Source of the DNA: Gamarada debralockiae
Taxonomy: Eukaryota; Ascomycota; Leotiomycetes; Helotiales; Hyphodiscaceae
DNA length: 22,901 bases
Reading direction: 5' to 3'
NCBI GenBank assembly: GCA_002803225.1
Contig: NXFV01000494.1
Span: 1 to 22,901, forward strand
The translations under genes were made by a program, and so were the position numbers. Shown piece by piece: positions 9,547 to 20,437 of this stretch. Below the pieces are notes generated by a model. The model had not been told where the DNA came from. It made no database searches and saw nothing but the letters and a program-made list of their open reading frames with translations. The first letter of the stretch is position 1; each line of letters starts with the position of its first letter.

Positions 9547-10312
9547 GAAATGCTGCAATCCCCAAGGTTACTCTGGTCCGTCTTAGGTCTGTCGGGGAGC
9601 TTCATCACGAAGTTTCGATTGCTGGGCCTCGGCGCACACCTTTGCGATATCCATCTCTACGCTACCAGTTCCACCACACGCAGATATTAGACAACTGCAA
9701 TCATAGCTTTACTCAGGCCTCGAGCTAGCAGAGTGACCCATACCTTCGTAGACATTAGACTACTGCAGCATGGCTTTCAACAGATTTCCAGAGCACTTTC
9801 ACAACAAAATCATCTTGAACTTCAAGACTTCAGATTAATCGGTGATGACAATTAGATGCTATACCTTTGCAGGCACACATAAAATACAACTCAACGCCCC
9901 CACATTTCCCACGCCCTTTCACACCACACTCGCATCCGAAGCCAACGGCACTGATTCTGAACGCAATTTCCGTCCTTTCTTTCCTATCAACTATCCAAGG
10001 CCAGTCCTATGCAATCAATCCATCCATCATCAATGCAAGTGCAAAAGCATTCCCACCCTCATCACCCTATCCCCTTCTCTCCCAAACGCCAAGTGAATCT
10101 CTTAGTACACAAAAATGAATTAGAAAACGTGCCCCTTGGCTAGCCTGCCCATATGTACCCTTTCTTTCTTGCTTTGGCCCAACCCCATATGATAGTTCGT
10201 AAATGAGTGTGCATATGAAAGAACGAAAGGACGTCGGCATCAACCTTGGAAACGTAGTTTGCTCCCGCCCAATTTATACCGACAATACCGCGTATATTCC
10301 CAGCCTTTATTA
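9547..10312. other. Spacer downstream of spt7
   Basis: No gene was found. The last recognisable 2EXR residues end near 9546, and the spt7 stop is at 10313, so the right part of this stretch should be the spt7 3' untranslated region. From about 9880 to 10100 the plus strand is CA-, CT- and CCC-rich with few G, and contains no repeat unit that I could define. Confidence 0.45.
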
Positions 10313-13300
10313 TTATCGCTCGATGCTTTCTGGACTCATCATGCCTACACTGGCATTGTCCTTCTCCCGCTCGCTTGCATTTTCTTGGCTACTCTCTACC
10401 CTCTCCATCGATACGGGCCCACCGTTCGGTAAAAGCTTCAGTTTCTTGGCTGACGGCGTTATGGTCTTGGAAGTCGGACTGCCGCTTGCACCACCGGACT
10501 TGACGCCCGTAGCAGGATCCATAGCTGTGCCGTTGTCCAGCTTCTTCTTTTTCTTCGCATTGCCAGTCTGCTCTTTGAGTGGGCGCTTACGAGGACTTGT
10601 GATCTTGCCTGTAGGACCGAGACGAGGCCGTGGTGGTCTTGACTTGATGGGCAGCTCTTCGTCTTCCAGTAACGCTTCATCTCCCTGTGCGTGCAGTTTT
10701 GCGAGAAAGAAGTTCTTGACAATACCAACTTGATCATGGACATTTTGAATCGTGACACGCTCCAGTGGAGGCAGAGGTGGGAAGATCTCGGTTGTGGGTG
10801 CTGCTGCGACTGGGCCAGAATAGGTGTTGTGAAGTCTGGTGTGAAGGAGATGTAGCGGCACCGAGAGACTTGACATCCCGAATTCGGCGTCCAGACCGAG
10901 AGCTTTGAAGCCGAAGAAGTCTTCGCCGAGTTCTTCTGCAAAGTCGCCTCCAACGAATTGCTCGCTTCCGTCATTGAATGCTCCAGAGCCATCGGCCCCA
11001 CCGTCGGTGAGAGCAGGCCGCAGCAAATCTGAAAGATGAGCCTTCATGCGCTCGTGCATAACACCGAGTTTGACACCAAGACGCTCCACATCATCCTTAA
11101 CGTAGCTTTCCAAGGTCTCCACATCCAAACCATTTTCGCTCAGAGTGTGCAAAAGTACCTCTTCATTGGTAAACCGTTCTTGCCATTTGGTCCCAATGTC
11201 TCCACCAATTGCAGGTACTTTGGGAGCTTCGCGGTAAATATTGAAGGTCTGAACCAGCTTCGAGAAGAAGTCTCCAGCAATATCAGTGATGACGTCCAGA
11301 GCGGAGGGCTGAAGCTCTTCAAAGCCGGCATGATAGCAGAGTTTGGCAACAGATCTTGATAAGGCTGCTTTGCAGACCCAAGTTGACATGATTGGCCCGT
11401 CATCGGAGACAACATGAGGCTCAATGTCAGCTTCAATGAATGGCTCTGGCTCATACTTTGGAAATTGATTGTTGTACATCTAGATCTCGGTTAGGGCTTA
11501 AAAAATAAACTGACTCTTTCCCCCTGAAACATACCTGAGCTTGCAATTGCATCTGCTTGATGACCCCAATTTTGGAACAAAGCTTCCGGGTTTCCTGCAT
11601 CTGTTTCATGTTGGCTTCGACCTTCGCTGTCAAAGAACTTTTTGGTGCGGTAAAGTGACCTGGAGGGACCACACGAAGGAACTCTTCTGCTCGGTCTACG
11701 ACATGACCATCGGCATCTTCGATCCATTGAAGTCTTTTGGGGATGTCTGGAATGGCAGAGAGAGGATCATAATAGTCAGGCAGGACGCTCTCCTCTTGCC
11801 CTTCCATTCCCTCAGCCAATGTTTCAGTTGCTTGAGTTGCAGTCTTCCCAGAATCTGATCGAGATGTATCTTGAGCTTGCTTCTGTTGACGTAGCCATCT
11901 TCTCATCCCAGCTTTACTTCGCAATAAGGCGGGCTCATCTGGATTGAGTCTGTCGCCTTTGAAAAGTCGATTTCGTTCCTTGGCTACCAGTGCTCGGTCT
12001 TTCTTCGTCACCTGCTTCCAAATTTTATACTCTTCATCTTCATGAAGATCATCTGGAGGGCCAAGTCCCTGACCTAATGAAAGACCGTTCATTGAAGGCC
12101 CGTCAAGATCTGTCCCGTCAGCCTGGCTTCCCAAAAGACCATGCATGCCTGCAGGAGTGATTGATCCGGGAGCACCGATGGGTGGTGTCGCAAAGCCATT
12201 CTGGCTGCCTTCCATACCAGCATCAGAACCTTCAGGAAGGTTTCCAAGGAGACCATTCAGTTGCAGTATTGGCTTCTGATCAACCCCAGGAGTACCTTCT
12301 TCTCGTCCGGCGGCAGTCTTTCTGGCTTTCGTAGATCCTTTCACACCGGCTTTTCGACCTCTTGAGGACATGATTGGTTCATCATCGCTGTCATCACCGG
12401 CGTCATCGTCACCTCCATTTTGTTTTCTGCGTTCTTCCGCCTCAACCTCAGCTCGGGGGCGGATGGTAAGATCTGGAATTAAGGGAACCAATTTTTCGGC
12501 TTCTTTCCTCATCGAATTCGCGTTTCGCCGTAATGGGTGTTGGATATCGGCATTATACTTTAAACAATTATCCCATATTAGATTCAGATCGGCGACAAAT
12601 TCGGTCTTCGATTTGTAGGTGAGGGTCTTCAGTTTCTTGGTCATGGTTCCCAGATCCATTGGATGTTTGATTACTATTTTTTATGTCAGCTGGTTCAACT
12701 GGTGGCCGGGATATATACGTACTATTGTTATAATCAGGGGCATCTCGTTTGTTCACTCTTTGCAAGAAGGGGGTCGAATATTCCGTCATGGCCTTGAGTT
12801 CACTCAGAACCTTTTCAGCAGCTTCGTAGAGTTCCTCTTGATGTACGTTCTCTTCGCTTGCCCATTTGCTTCTGTTCTTTCGGACCTCGTTCATCAAAGA
12901 CCGTAACTCGGCATCAGACGCGCGGACTTGGTCACGTTTGAGATCGATCCTCGCAATCAGATGTTTCAAGGTCAAGCTCGACGCGCCCAGGTTGGTGCTA
13001 CTCAAGGAACCGTGATGTTCGCCATTTGTGCCATTTGCGTTGCTGGTGTTACCGCCATTGTCCATTTCCGCGTCTATTTGCTTCTCGGACTCCTCCAGCT
13101 TCTGCTGCTCCAACATGGCAACTCGGTCATTCTCTAAGGTATAGAACAAGGTATGAAAGCTGCGCTTGGCTGCTTCTTCCGTGGCTTTCTTTGCCTCTTC
13201 CAATTGTTTTCGCGCATCCTCGGATGACTTGGGTTCCTCTTGCGACCCATCTTCCTTGTTCTGTTCGTTCGGCTTTGTTGGGGAGACGTCCGAGGATACA

Positions 13301-13983
13301 GGAGAGCTGCCAGATTTTGAAGGTGATAGTAAGGCATTAGCGCTTTTGGTCTTGAGCGGTGATGCCCGCGCATCATCCTCTTCATCTTCGTCATCATCGT
13401 CATCGTAGTTATCTTCGTCAATCGTTCGCGCAGACTTCTTGGGTGCCTGTTCCTTAGGTTGTTCCGCGATATTGGGCTCGTCCGACAATTGGTTGACTTG
13501 CGCCGAGTTATCTTCTGCAGGCTCCTGCTCCACAAACTCTTCTCCTCCGAACAAGGCAGCTATCTTTGCTTCACTGCGCGCATATAGCTCCTTGAACCTT
13601 GCCCGTTGTGCCTCCTCCTCCACATTGTCTCCTCCATCATATTGTACGGGGACCGGTTCGCCCACTATGGCATCTTCGAAGAGACTTGGAGTATGCGACC
13701 GCGTAGGTGTTCCGTCTCGCTGATGAAATGGCTGTTTAGAATGTCCCAAGTGTGCCGGAGGGAGCCATGATTGTTGACCGATGGATATCGTTGGGCCCGA
13801 TGGTCCAGCTCTCGAAGACATCCCCTCCCCATACGCGATTCGCGACAACCAGGGCACCTTGAAAAAGCGTCGCTGCGTGCTCAACTTTGCATTTAATGAA
13901 TGTCCGTCATTTGTGGATCGCGCACTCAAAATTGTAGGCGATTTCTGATGATTTTGCGTGCAGGCCGTGATGGAGAATTTCAC
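10313..13983 (-). CDS. spt7: Spt7-like SAGA subunit (bromodomain + histone fold)
   Basis: My model joins 13983-12723, 12673-11535 and 11479-10313, giving 1188 aa. Intron 1 is GTACGT ... GCTGAC ... AATAG, and intron 2 is GTATGT ... CCTAAC ... TCTAG. The bromodomain (about residues 345-465) spans intron 1, and joining the exons restores [14 protein letters not shown], a classic bromodomain stretch that binds acetyl-lysine. A histone-fold-like segment ([20 protein letters not shown], about residues 833-912) follows, as expected for Spt7, which pairs with a partner in SAGA to hold the co-activator together in the nucleus. The N-terminal part is acidic ([11 protein letters not shown]), and the C-terminal tail has a basic KKKKK patch. 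The start may instead be the internal Met at 13821 ([10 protein letters not shown]). The gene is intact and is transcribed divergently from the VanZ-like gene. Confidence 0.9.
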
Positions 13984-14395
13984 GTCTGGATGGGTATGAA
14001 TTCGGTTGTCGTTACGATTTGGATGATGGGGCAGTCTAGCGCAAAGTAAAGGGGATAAATCACAAAAATCAAGGAGGCAAAATCTACAATCACGGTGCCA
14101 TTTTTGGAAAGTCTAGCAATCATTAATAGTAGCTTAATTCTTCATTATCTACGCTTTATTCCAATATCAAATTTTATCTCGGTCTCGTAGGAATTTTTCA
14201 CAGAAATTGACGCATCCCCACGCATGCGGGAATCCTTCACGCTTACTTTTCACGTGACCTTAACGACCCAGCCTTCTAGTGCTGGTGTCGAGCTCAAAGC
14301 TCTGGACACGATGCAGAGCTTCTAGAGTCTTACCACCACACTCCAGACTATTGCGATGAATTCGAAACGCTCAGATTGTTGATACCACTGCCAAT
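13984..14395. promoter_or_regulatory. 412-bp divergent promoter region (spt7 / VanZ-like)
   Basis: The start codons of two outward-facing genes flank this spacer, so both promoters must lie here. Visible sites are an E-box CACGTG at 14251-14256 and an 8-bp palindrome CGCATGCG at 14221-14228. AT-rich DNA lies at 14105-14180. No TATA box can be assigned with confidence. Confidence 0.5.
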
Positions 14396-15081
14396 ATGCG
14401 CATAAGGCTACCATTTGCAGGTTCGTAACTCACATTGACCAACGCACTGTCTTCGTAGCTGACATCATACTAGGAGCTTTCCTCTTCCTCCTTGCTATAG
14501 CAGGCTACGCCGGCCTCACCCCCCTCCAACTCGACGCATTTATCAACGACAAAGTCCTCCACTTTCTAACCTTCTTCATTCTCACAACCTGCTTCTACTG
14601 GATCCTCGACACATCGCGCCGACGAAACCTCAACCTCACTCTCCTCGTTTGCACCGGCATCCTCGGTGTCGGATCAGAGGTTCTTCAATATTTGCTACCA
14701 AATGACCGTAAATTCGATGTCTATGACATCATAGCGAATATCGTGGGCTCGCTAGCTGCGCTGGCATTGAGCAGTTGGTATCATATGCGCATGCTGGAGC
14801 GCAAACGGCTGGCGAAACACTACCAAGTTGTGCCGGGAGACGAGGAAGCTGATTTAGAGCTCGGCGAAGGTGTTGGAGCTCAAGAATCGGGAACTACGAG
14901 TGCGGCAACTGCTCCAACGTTGGAAGACGAAGTGGATAACTGGGATGAGAATATTGAGGACGCGTGGGATGAGGAAGAACATGCTACCGGGACGGATAGT
15001 GCGGAGGGAGATGGACCAAAGACACCGAGTGCTAGCAGCGCTGGCGATGTAGAGGCGGAGTCGAAGAAGAGAACAGATTGA
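14396..15081 (+). CDS. VanZ-like membrane protein, two exons
   Basis: My model joins 14396-14420 and 14474-15081, giving 210 aa. The 53-bp intron (GTTCGT ... GCTGAC ... ACTAG, phase 1) links MRIRLPFAG to AFLFLLAIAGYAGLTPLQ. About four hydrophobic helices are visible (residues about 8-24, 36-54, 62-82 and 94-111). VanZ-type motifs are DKVLHFLTFF (D34-K35...H38), GSEVLQ (E77...Q80) and RKFDVYDIIANIVGS (R87, D90, D93, N97). After residue 115 the chain is soluble and strongly acidic (DEEADLELGEG, WDENIEDAWDEEEH). Bacterial VanZ is tied to teicoplanin resistance; fungal members are widespread and of unknown role, so no function is assigned. The start rests on the splice match rather than on the longest uninterrupted frame. 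Confidence 0.85.
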
Positions 15082-16439
15082 TGTGCTACGATATGATGAG
15101 TTTGCTTTGGCGTTTTGAGCGGGATTTTGAGGCTACACAAGGAATGAGAGCTTGAATGTCAGGTGGAAGGTTCCAGCTCGCCCAGAGCTTCACAATTAAT
15201 GAAGATCTGATGATCTTCTTTCAACGTTTGAGAGCTTCATTTGGCAGTGCACGGTTGGAAAGTGCGAGCTCACAAACCCACCACAATTACTTTCGTGGGT
15301 GTGATCAATTATCCCAAGCGAAGACCATTATCAACCCATTATGAAATCGACTATGCAGTTTCAATAAAGCCTACCCTGATCTTCTGAGCCAAGAAACCGC
15401 AAGTGTGGGAAAGTCAACTGAAGGACGACTCTCAATCACCAAAGCAGCTGAGAAATTCTGTGAGAAAGATATTTGCAAGAAGTTCCTTTCACGAGATACT
15501 TCAGCCTTCCAACTCTGCTTTCGCAATGAGCTGGCTGGATTCTTTCTGTTACTTTACGCGATCCTCCCTTGCAGCGGTAACTCTCAACGTACTTCCACGT
15601 GTAGTGAGCACTTAGGAAGACTCCAATGAGGAAAAAGGAACACCCAACAATGACTTTCCGCTAGACAGAGGCATAGCAAAACCAGTGTAAGAACCCCGCA
15701 AATCTCACCACACTCTCTACCTATATCTTTGCTTTATGTCAACCGCTGGGTTGCAACTTGCAATGGATACAATGATCCCCGGCTTAATACCCCAGCCTTT
15801 CCTCCTCAATCATCACCACAATTCCAAAGTATCCGCATCATGCCAGGAACTCGCAGCGCCACGTCTTGTCCAAGGTAAATCTGCTAAACACTTTATCCCA
15901 CCAACAGCAATAATCAGGAAGTCTATTAAGACCATCATAGTATATAAGCCATTTGGTGGTGAATCATTAATATCTTTTCTAATCTCTCATTATAACCGCC
16001 TAACGTGGGCCACCTATCTCTCCCCATTAGGCGATTTTAACGATTTGTCACTAATTACAGATCTCGTTGTACGAGTGATGAGCATTAAGACCACAGCATG
16101 ATGGATAGTGAATGAATGGAGCGTGGGAGGTTTGAGTTTGGCATTTGAAGTCCGCATGGCATACACGCTATATGCTTATTTTGCTGGCGTTTGCTCATCA
16201 TAGGTTTGGATTTTGTTATGCGAGGCATGGAAGGGAGGTTGAATATAGATCTCCGTTCTTGGGTGATAACATAATAGAAAGAAATCTAGTTCATTATCTT
16301 CGTTCTTTAATGTGATCATGACCTCTTATCACGTTTCTTTTGGCTCCTTTGAGCGCACGTGCAATGCTTGCTGGATAAGAATCCGGAAGGCGCATTCGTT
16401 GTGAGAAGCATGGTTTCCCGTGACCTGTGTATTTCTTAT
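15082..16439. other. Intergenic stretch, no gene supported
   Basis: Frames of 60-121 codons occur on the plus strand (for example 15736-16101), but they show no domain, no conserved motif and poor coding character. The first 100-200 bp should hold the 3' end of the VanZ-like transcript. Confidence 0.45.
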
Positions 16440-16696
16440 TCTCAGATTCGATATTGGGCGAGTTTGCCTCGCGCCTCAGCAAAAGTTCTCACGTCTTAGA
16501 ATCAGGGCAAGTTTGCCTTGGGCAAAGCCGTGCCGTATAGCCAGCCGCCCTGTGTTCGATCTTGACAAATCATAAGAAGTTTCACGCCTCAGAATCGGGG
16601 CAAGTCTGCCTTATGTAACGCCAATCCAAGCCGATAGAATGGCGGTGTAAGCCTCATTTACCTCAGAACTTGGGTCATCCTGCCTCGGGCAATAGA
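16440..16696. repeat. Degenerate 35-bp repeat, four copies
   Basis: Copies start near 16440, 16494, 16586 and 16662. The shared core is CTCAGAATCGGGGCAAGT, then TTGCCT and GGGCAA in the better copies. Copies 2 and 3 are the most alike. Each carries a small inverted pair (GGGCAAG/TTGCCT). Spacing is uneven (about 54, 92 and 76 bp), so it is not a simple tandem array. Position is 290-550 bp upstream of the zinc-finger gene. Confidence 0.55.
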
Positions 16697-16987
16697 CTCG
16701 CATGCCACGACAGCCACATTTGCTCCTTCCGGACACATCACCCAAATTTGAACCTCTTTTAGCTTATTTTTCTTCATCTTCCTCAATTTTAATTGGCAGG
16801 TTCGTGGTGCAACGTGTTGGGACTTAGTCTACCGTTCTGCTTAGTGTTTCTTCTGTGATGAATATAAAGGCTGGCATTCTCCTTCCGAAGAAATTGCAGA
16901 CTTCGAAGTGCTGCCAAATTTTTGCTTGAAAAGTCGATGAGACCTGCGGCCAGCGTGATGTAAGTGAGCATTCGTTACCTCAGCACC

Positions 16988-18430
16988 ATGGCGAACCATA
17001 CTGACTTTGATGCTCCTCCACAGCTCCACCAAGACTGGACAAGCTTCCCTCAGGGTATACACTTCTCCCATACTACCTTCTCAGTCTATTTTGTCCTAAC
17101 ATCAAACAAGACTTCACCTCTGCACCTTACGGCCCTTACCAAGCAACCTTTGATCCTACATGTGAGATTAATTCTACATTTCAGAAACAGCACTTCTAGA
17201 CAGGACTATTTCTGATTAACATAGCCTCGGGTTATTTCCTCAGTGAGCAGTCCATCGTTCAACAGAATGCTGCATACGGTATGTGATAATCCTTTAATAA
17301 TCCTTTTTGCCTTACCTATCCACCCCAACTCTTCTTTCGATGACAGGCGGCAGTCTGTTTGCACCTCTCAGTATCGACCTCACTGTCCTTGCAACCCCAA
17401 CTTCGGTGAAAGGGGAAAATGAGGACCATGAAACACTATGAGACTTACTGATCTCCCCTCACTTTCCTAACTTCTCATAGATCCGACCTTGAACGATTAT
17501 CCATTGCCCGGTAACACCATTGGCCAAAGTGGTGAGTGACTTAGTATATCTTATATAAGCCAATCCTTTAATTCAGATACAGATTCCAACTACATCCGTC
17601 TTAATGATGTAGGACTACCCACTTGCCTAGACAATAACCAGGACTTCGATCCATAGTAAGTCTCTTGCATTCAATCTCAATATACTGTCAGGGTCGAAAA
17701 TACAAACTTCTATTCAAGAAGCTGACGAAATTTGGATAGCCCTCAAGCTTTCGAACCCTTTGCTACCCTTGCTATGAGTTCCGGGAACCCAGATCTCGAT
17801 GTCCCCACCGAATCAGCTGAGCCAGGTGGTACCGAGACACAGCTGAGATGCCAGTTTCCCGACTGCTCGGAAGAGCGTGAGTTCTCAACAGAGTCAGCTT
17901 TACAGTACAATCCTCTCCTTCGAAATGAGTGACTGTTCAAACTCACATTCCTTAGAAAGCATCAAGACAAGCACAGCAAGCCCTATGTTTGTGGCGTCCC
18001 TGGCTGCAAACACCCTCGCTTCGGCGATAAAGGGGGTCTAGACCGGCACAAACGCGAGGTCCACGGATCTCAGAGCTATCGTTGCCCCATTACCTCATGT
18101 AAGCGGTATACGAAAGGATTTCCTCGGAAGTACAACCTCTTCGAGCATCAGAAACGGTGCCATCCTGGTCAGTCGCAGAATACTTCAATGCTATTATCTC
18201 GAACTTCTCTCGATCGGACCCATTATTATCGTGAAGGAACAGAAGATACCAGAGATAGGGAAGAGGAGGTATCTTCACCAGATCTATTGGACTCTGGGGA
18301 CGCGGTCGGAAGCCGGGGTGGGAGACTACAACAAAAGCTGACAAGACTTTACGCACTGAGAGTGGAACTAGATAGAGACATAGAGGCTTTAAAGAGGACA
18401 ATGGATATGATGGAGGATTCTTCCCCATAA
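16988..18430 (+). CDS. C2H2 zinc-finger regulator, eight exons
   Basis: My model joins 16988-17054, 17111-17161, 17225-17278, 17347-17370, 17481-17531, 17577-17655, 17740-17904 and 17956-18430, giving 321 aa. All seven introns are GT-AG, and phases match throughout (1,1,1,1,1,2,2). Exon 4 is only 24 nt. Three fingers follow each other: C146-x4-C151-x14-H166-x3-H170 (split by intron 7), C176-x4-C181-x13-H195-x4-H200, and C207-x4-C212-x15-H228-x4-H233. The N-terminal 140 residues are rich in P, S, T, Q and D, like an activation region. The C-terminus (LQQKLTRLYALRVELDRDIE, about 290-312) looks like a short coiled coil. It is probably a nuclear DNA-binding regulator; targets are unknown. Intron 4 is the least certain: a second donor at 17406 exists but leads to a stop. 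Confidence 0.82.
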
Positions 18431-19710
18431 GCCTCTCTCCTTAGAATATGGAGGTATTTCTTTTGGACGGACCCAATGTCTTCCCCAGTTTATCACCATT
18501 CGGAACCTATTACTCTTTTCAGCCCTTTTTAGATTAGTAGTTGAACTATAATCTCACTATCTTCTATCCAAGATCTGTTAGTAGGCCTGCCCGTTTCTAC
18601 TCCTGCACTAATCACCCTCGGCTTACCCGAGCAACCTGAGATCTCTGCCCTTCGCTCTGTTAACTTGTTCACTGAGTCACCTGCCCAAAACGAAGAAGCG
18701 CAGTGATCTGCAGTCTCCGCCATCGTGCCTGCGAACGAATCTGAAACGTGGGGTACGTTTGGGTTAGCGACAAACACAACGAGTCTTCGATAAGGAACTC
18801 CGATTTACTTGCGAAGGGGAGTTAGGAATGCGAAATGTCTTCTTCCGCCACAACCTCTGCTAGCCATTCTGGCAGAGCCTGCCAGCCATCCAAGCGTCAC
18901 CGTGATGATTGACTGTTGATGATCAACATGGACCTGGGAGGATGAACGTCGAAGGTGGATGATTTTCAACTACACGATAGCTCTTTCCTTTTGACGGCTT
19001 TTCTGAGTCTCTAATATTTTCTATGTTCACACTTGAAAATCAACTGGGGGCGACTTTGGCAAGATTTGGCCTCAGGGAAGTATGCATCACCATTTATCCA
19101 CAAGCTAGAATGTTATACAGGCTCTCAGGTTCATCCCCTGTCTATTGGTCTCACACCTAGTGTGAGAACATGCTCTATATACTTACAAGCAAGGTCTCCC
19201 ATGACACACAGACAAAAAAGGTCAGATTGTTTCGCGCTGTACGAAGTAAGCCTACGTTACATGGTGTGAAGCGAAGCACCAATTATGCCAAGGTGGTCCT
19301 GCAGCGTCTGCTCCCACTCGTGTCATCATCCAGCAGCTTACACTTGGTGGTAGCCTCCCTGGAGGTGGTGCACAGGGACCTGTCCACGGAGCGCGCATCG
19401 ATCTTCGGAGCGCGTTTAGTCGCATTTGGATCAATAGACTGAAGGGCTCTTACCCATCCCTTTGCCTGTGGCCGCACCAACTGAGCTTTTCGCTTTGAAA
19501 TCGCCGGCATCACCTCGCATGCTGTACGTAAATGTAATTAGAAGCAGAGACTATCATGCCTATAAAATGTGAGCTGTTGTTATGATAACCCTAATACTAA
19601 GGTGCATATGGCGCTAGCCTAAAATAGGTTTCGAAAGCTTCAATTCAAAATCTCTACCCTATCTTCCAGAGTTCAATCCTTCGCATATATCTACAACTTG
19701 ACTTTAGGAC
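18431..19710. other. Intergenic stretch, no gene supported
   Basis: Short frames occur on both strands (60-90 codons), none with a recognisable motif. The beginning should contain the 3' end of the zinc-finger gene transcript. No repeats or RNA genes were noticed. Confidence 0.45.
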
Positions 19711-19782
19711 CTCGGCCTTCTCCAGCTCCTCGGACTTCCCCAGCTCTTCGGCCTTCTCCAGCTCTTCGGTCTTCCCCAGATA
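19711..19782. repeat. 18-bp minisatellite, four units
   Basis: Four 18-bp units run head to tail (19711-19728, 19729-19746, 19747-19764, 19765-19782). They follow the pattern CTCGGCCTTCTCCAGCTC, with A, C or T after the GG and CTC or CCC alternating. The last unit ends ATA. On the minus strand the unit can be read as ELEKAE/ELGKSE, but no gene supports that reading. Confidence 0.8.
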
Positions 19783-20260
19783 TCACCGTACTGTCTAGAC
19801 CTATCAACATGAGCAAAGGATAGACAGCCATTTATATGAAATGTGAGAAGAGAGACGGCCATGCAATGTAAACAGAAGAGATGTCGTGAAGAGGTCGTCT
19901 TTCTAAGCGTTCAGCCCCTTGGCATGAGAGTAATAACCGGAAAGAAATGACAGCAGCCTGCGCAGGCAGCAAGCGCACGAGTTTATGAAGAGACATTCTA
20001 GGAAAAGCACTTAGTCAAGGCGATGCGGGCGGCGAAGCGTGAAAGTTGGCTAGGAAACCTGCGCATTCCACGATTTGAAGTGGATGGCAGACCTGAACAG
20101 GCTTACTGTCATCATTGTTATTTCGATGTCCACAGTCTCAGCTGGACGATCTTTAGTAACGGCCTAAAATCTCACATAACCTTCGTCATTATCCCTAAAG
20201 TTTCAACTAATCCTCGTGATTCTCTTTTTCTAGGATAAGCATACACGTTTCGGCTACCTT
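19783..20260. other. Intergenic stretch upstream of the monooxygenase
   Basis: No gene was found. A 71-codon plus-strand frame (20023-20238) lacks any recognisable motif. It may hold upstream control elements of the gene starting at 20438. Confidence 0.4.
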
Positions 20261-20358
20261 ACTTCCTACCATCTCACTTCCTGTCATCTCACTTCCTGCC
20301 ATCTCACTTCCTGCCATCTCACTTCCTGCCATCTCACTTCCTGCCATCTCACTTCCTA
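20261..20358. repeat. 15-bp minisatellite upstream of the monooxygenase
   Basis: Six full units of 15 bp (consensus ACTTCCTGCCATCTC) cover 20261-20350 and a seventh is partial. The last four full units are identical; the first two differ by one or two bases. The array ends about 80 bp before the ATG of the FAD monooxygenase, in its promoter or 5' leader. Confidence 0.9.
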
Positions 20359-20437
20359 GAATTTGGATGCATTTGATTTCATACAAGATTAGCACGTTTG
20401 CTATTTCGAATTCAATAATACGCTAGAGAGGATCGCT

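Noticed and set aside
10203..10733. 176-codon plus-strand frame opposite spt7
   Set aside because: It is antisense to the conserved C-terminal exon of spt7 and has low-complexity S/F runs caused by its K/D-rich coding strand.
15736..16101. 121-codon plus-strand frame as a small gene
   Set aside because: No domain, signal peptide, splice context or repeat relation supports it; composition looks non-coding.
16840..17071. Minus-strand frames overlapping the start of the zinc-finger gene
   Set aside because: They show no motif, and the plus strand gives a fully consistent eight-exon model.
20207..20395. Minus-strand GSEMA pentapeptide-repeat protein
   Set aside because: The repeat protein is just the translation of the 15-bp minisatellite; no gene context exists on that strand.
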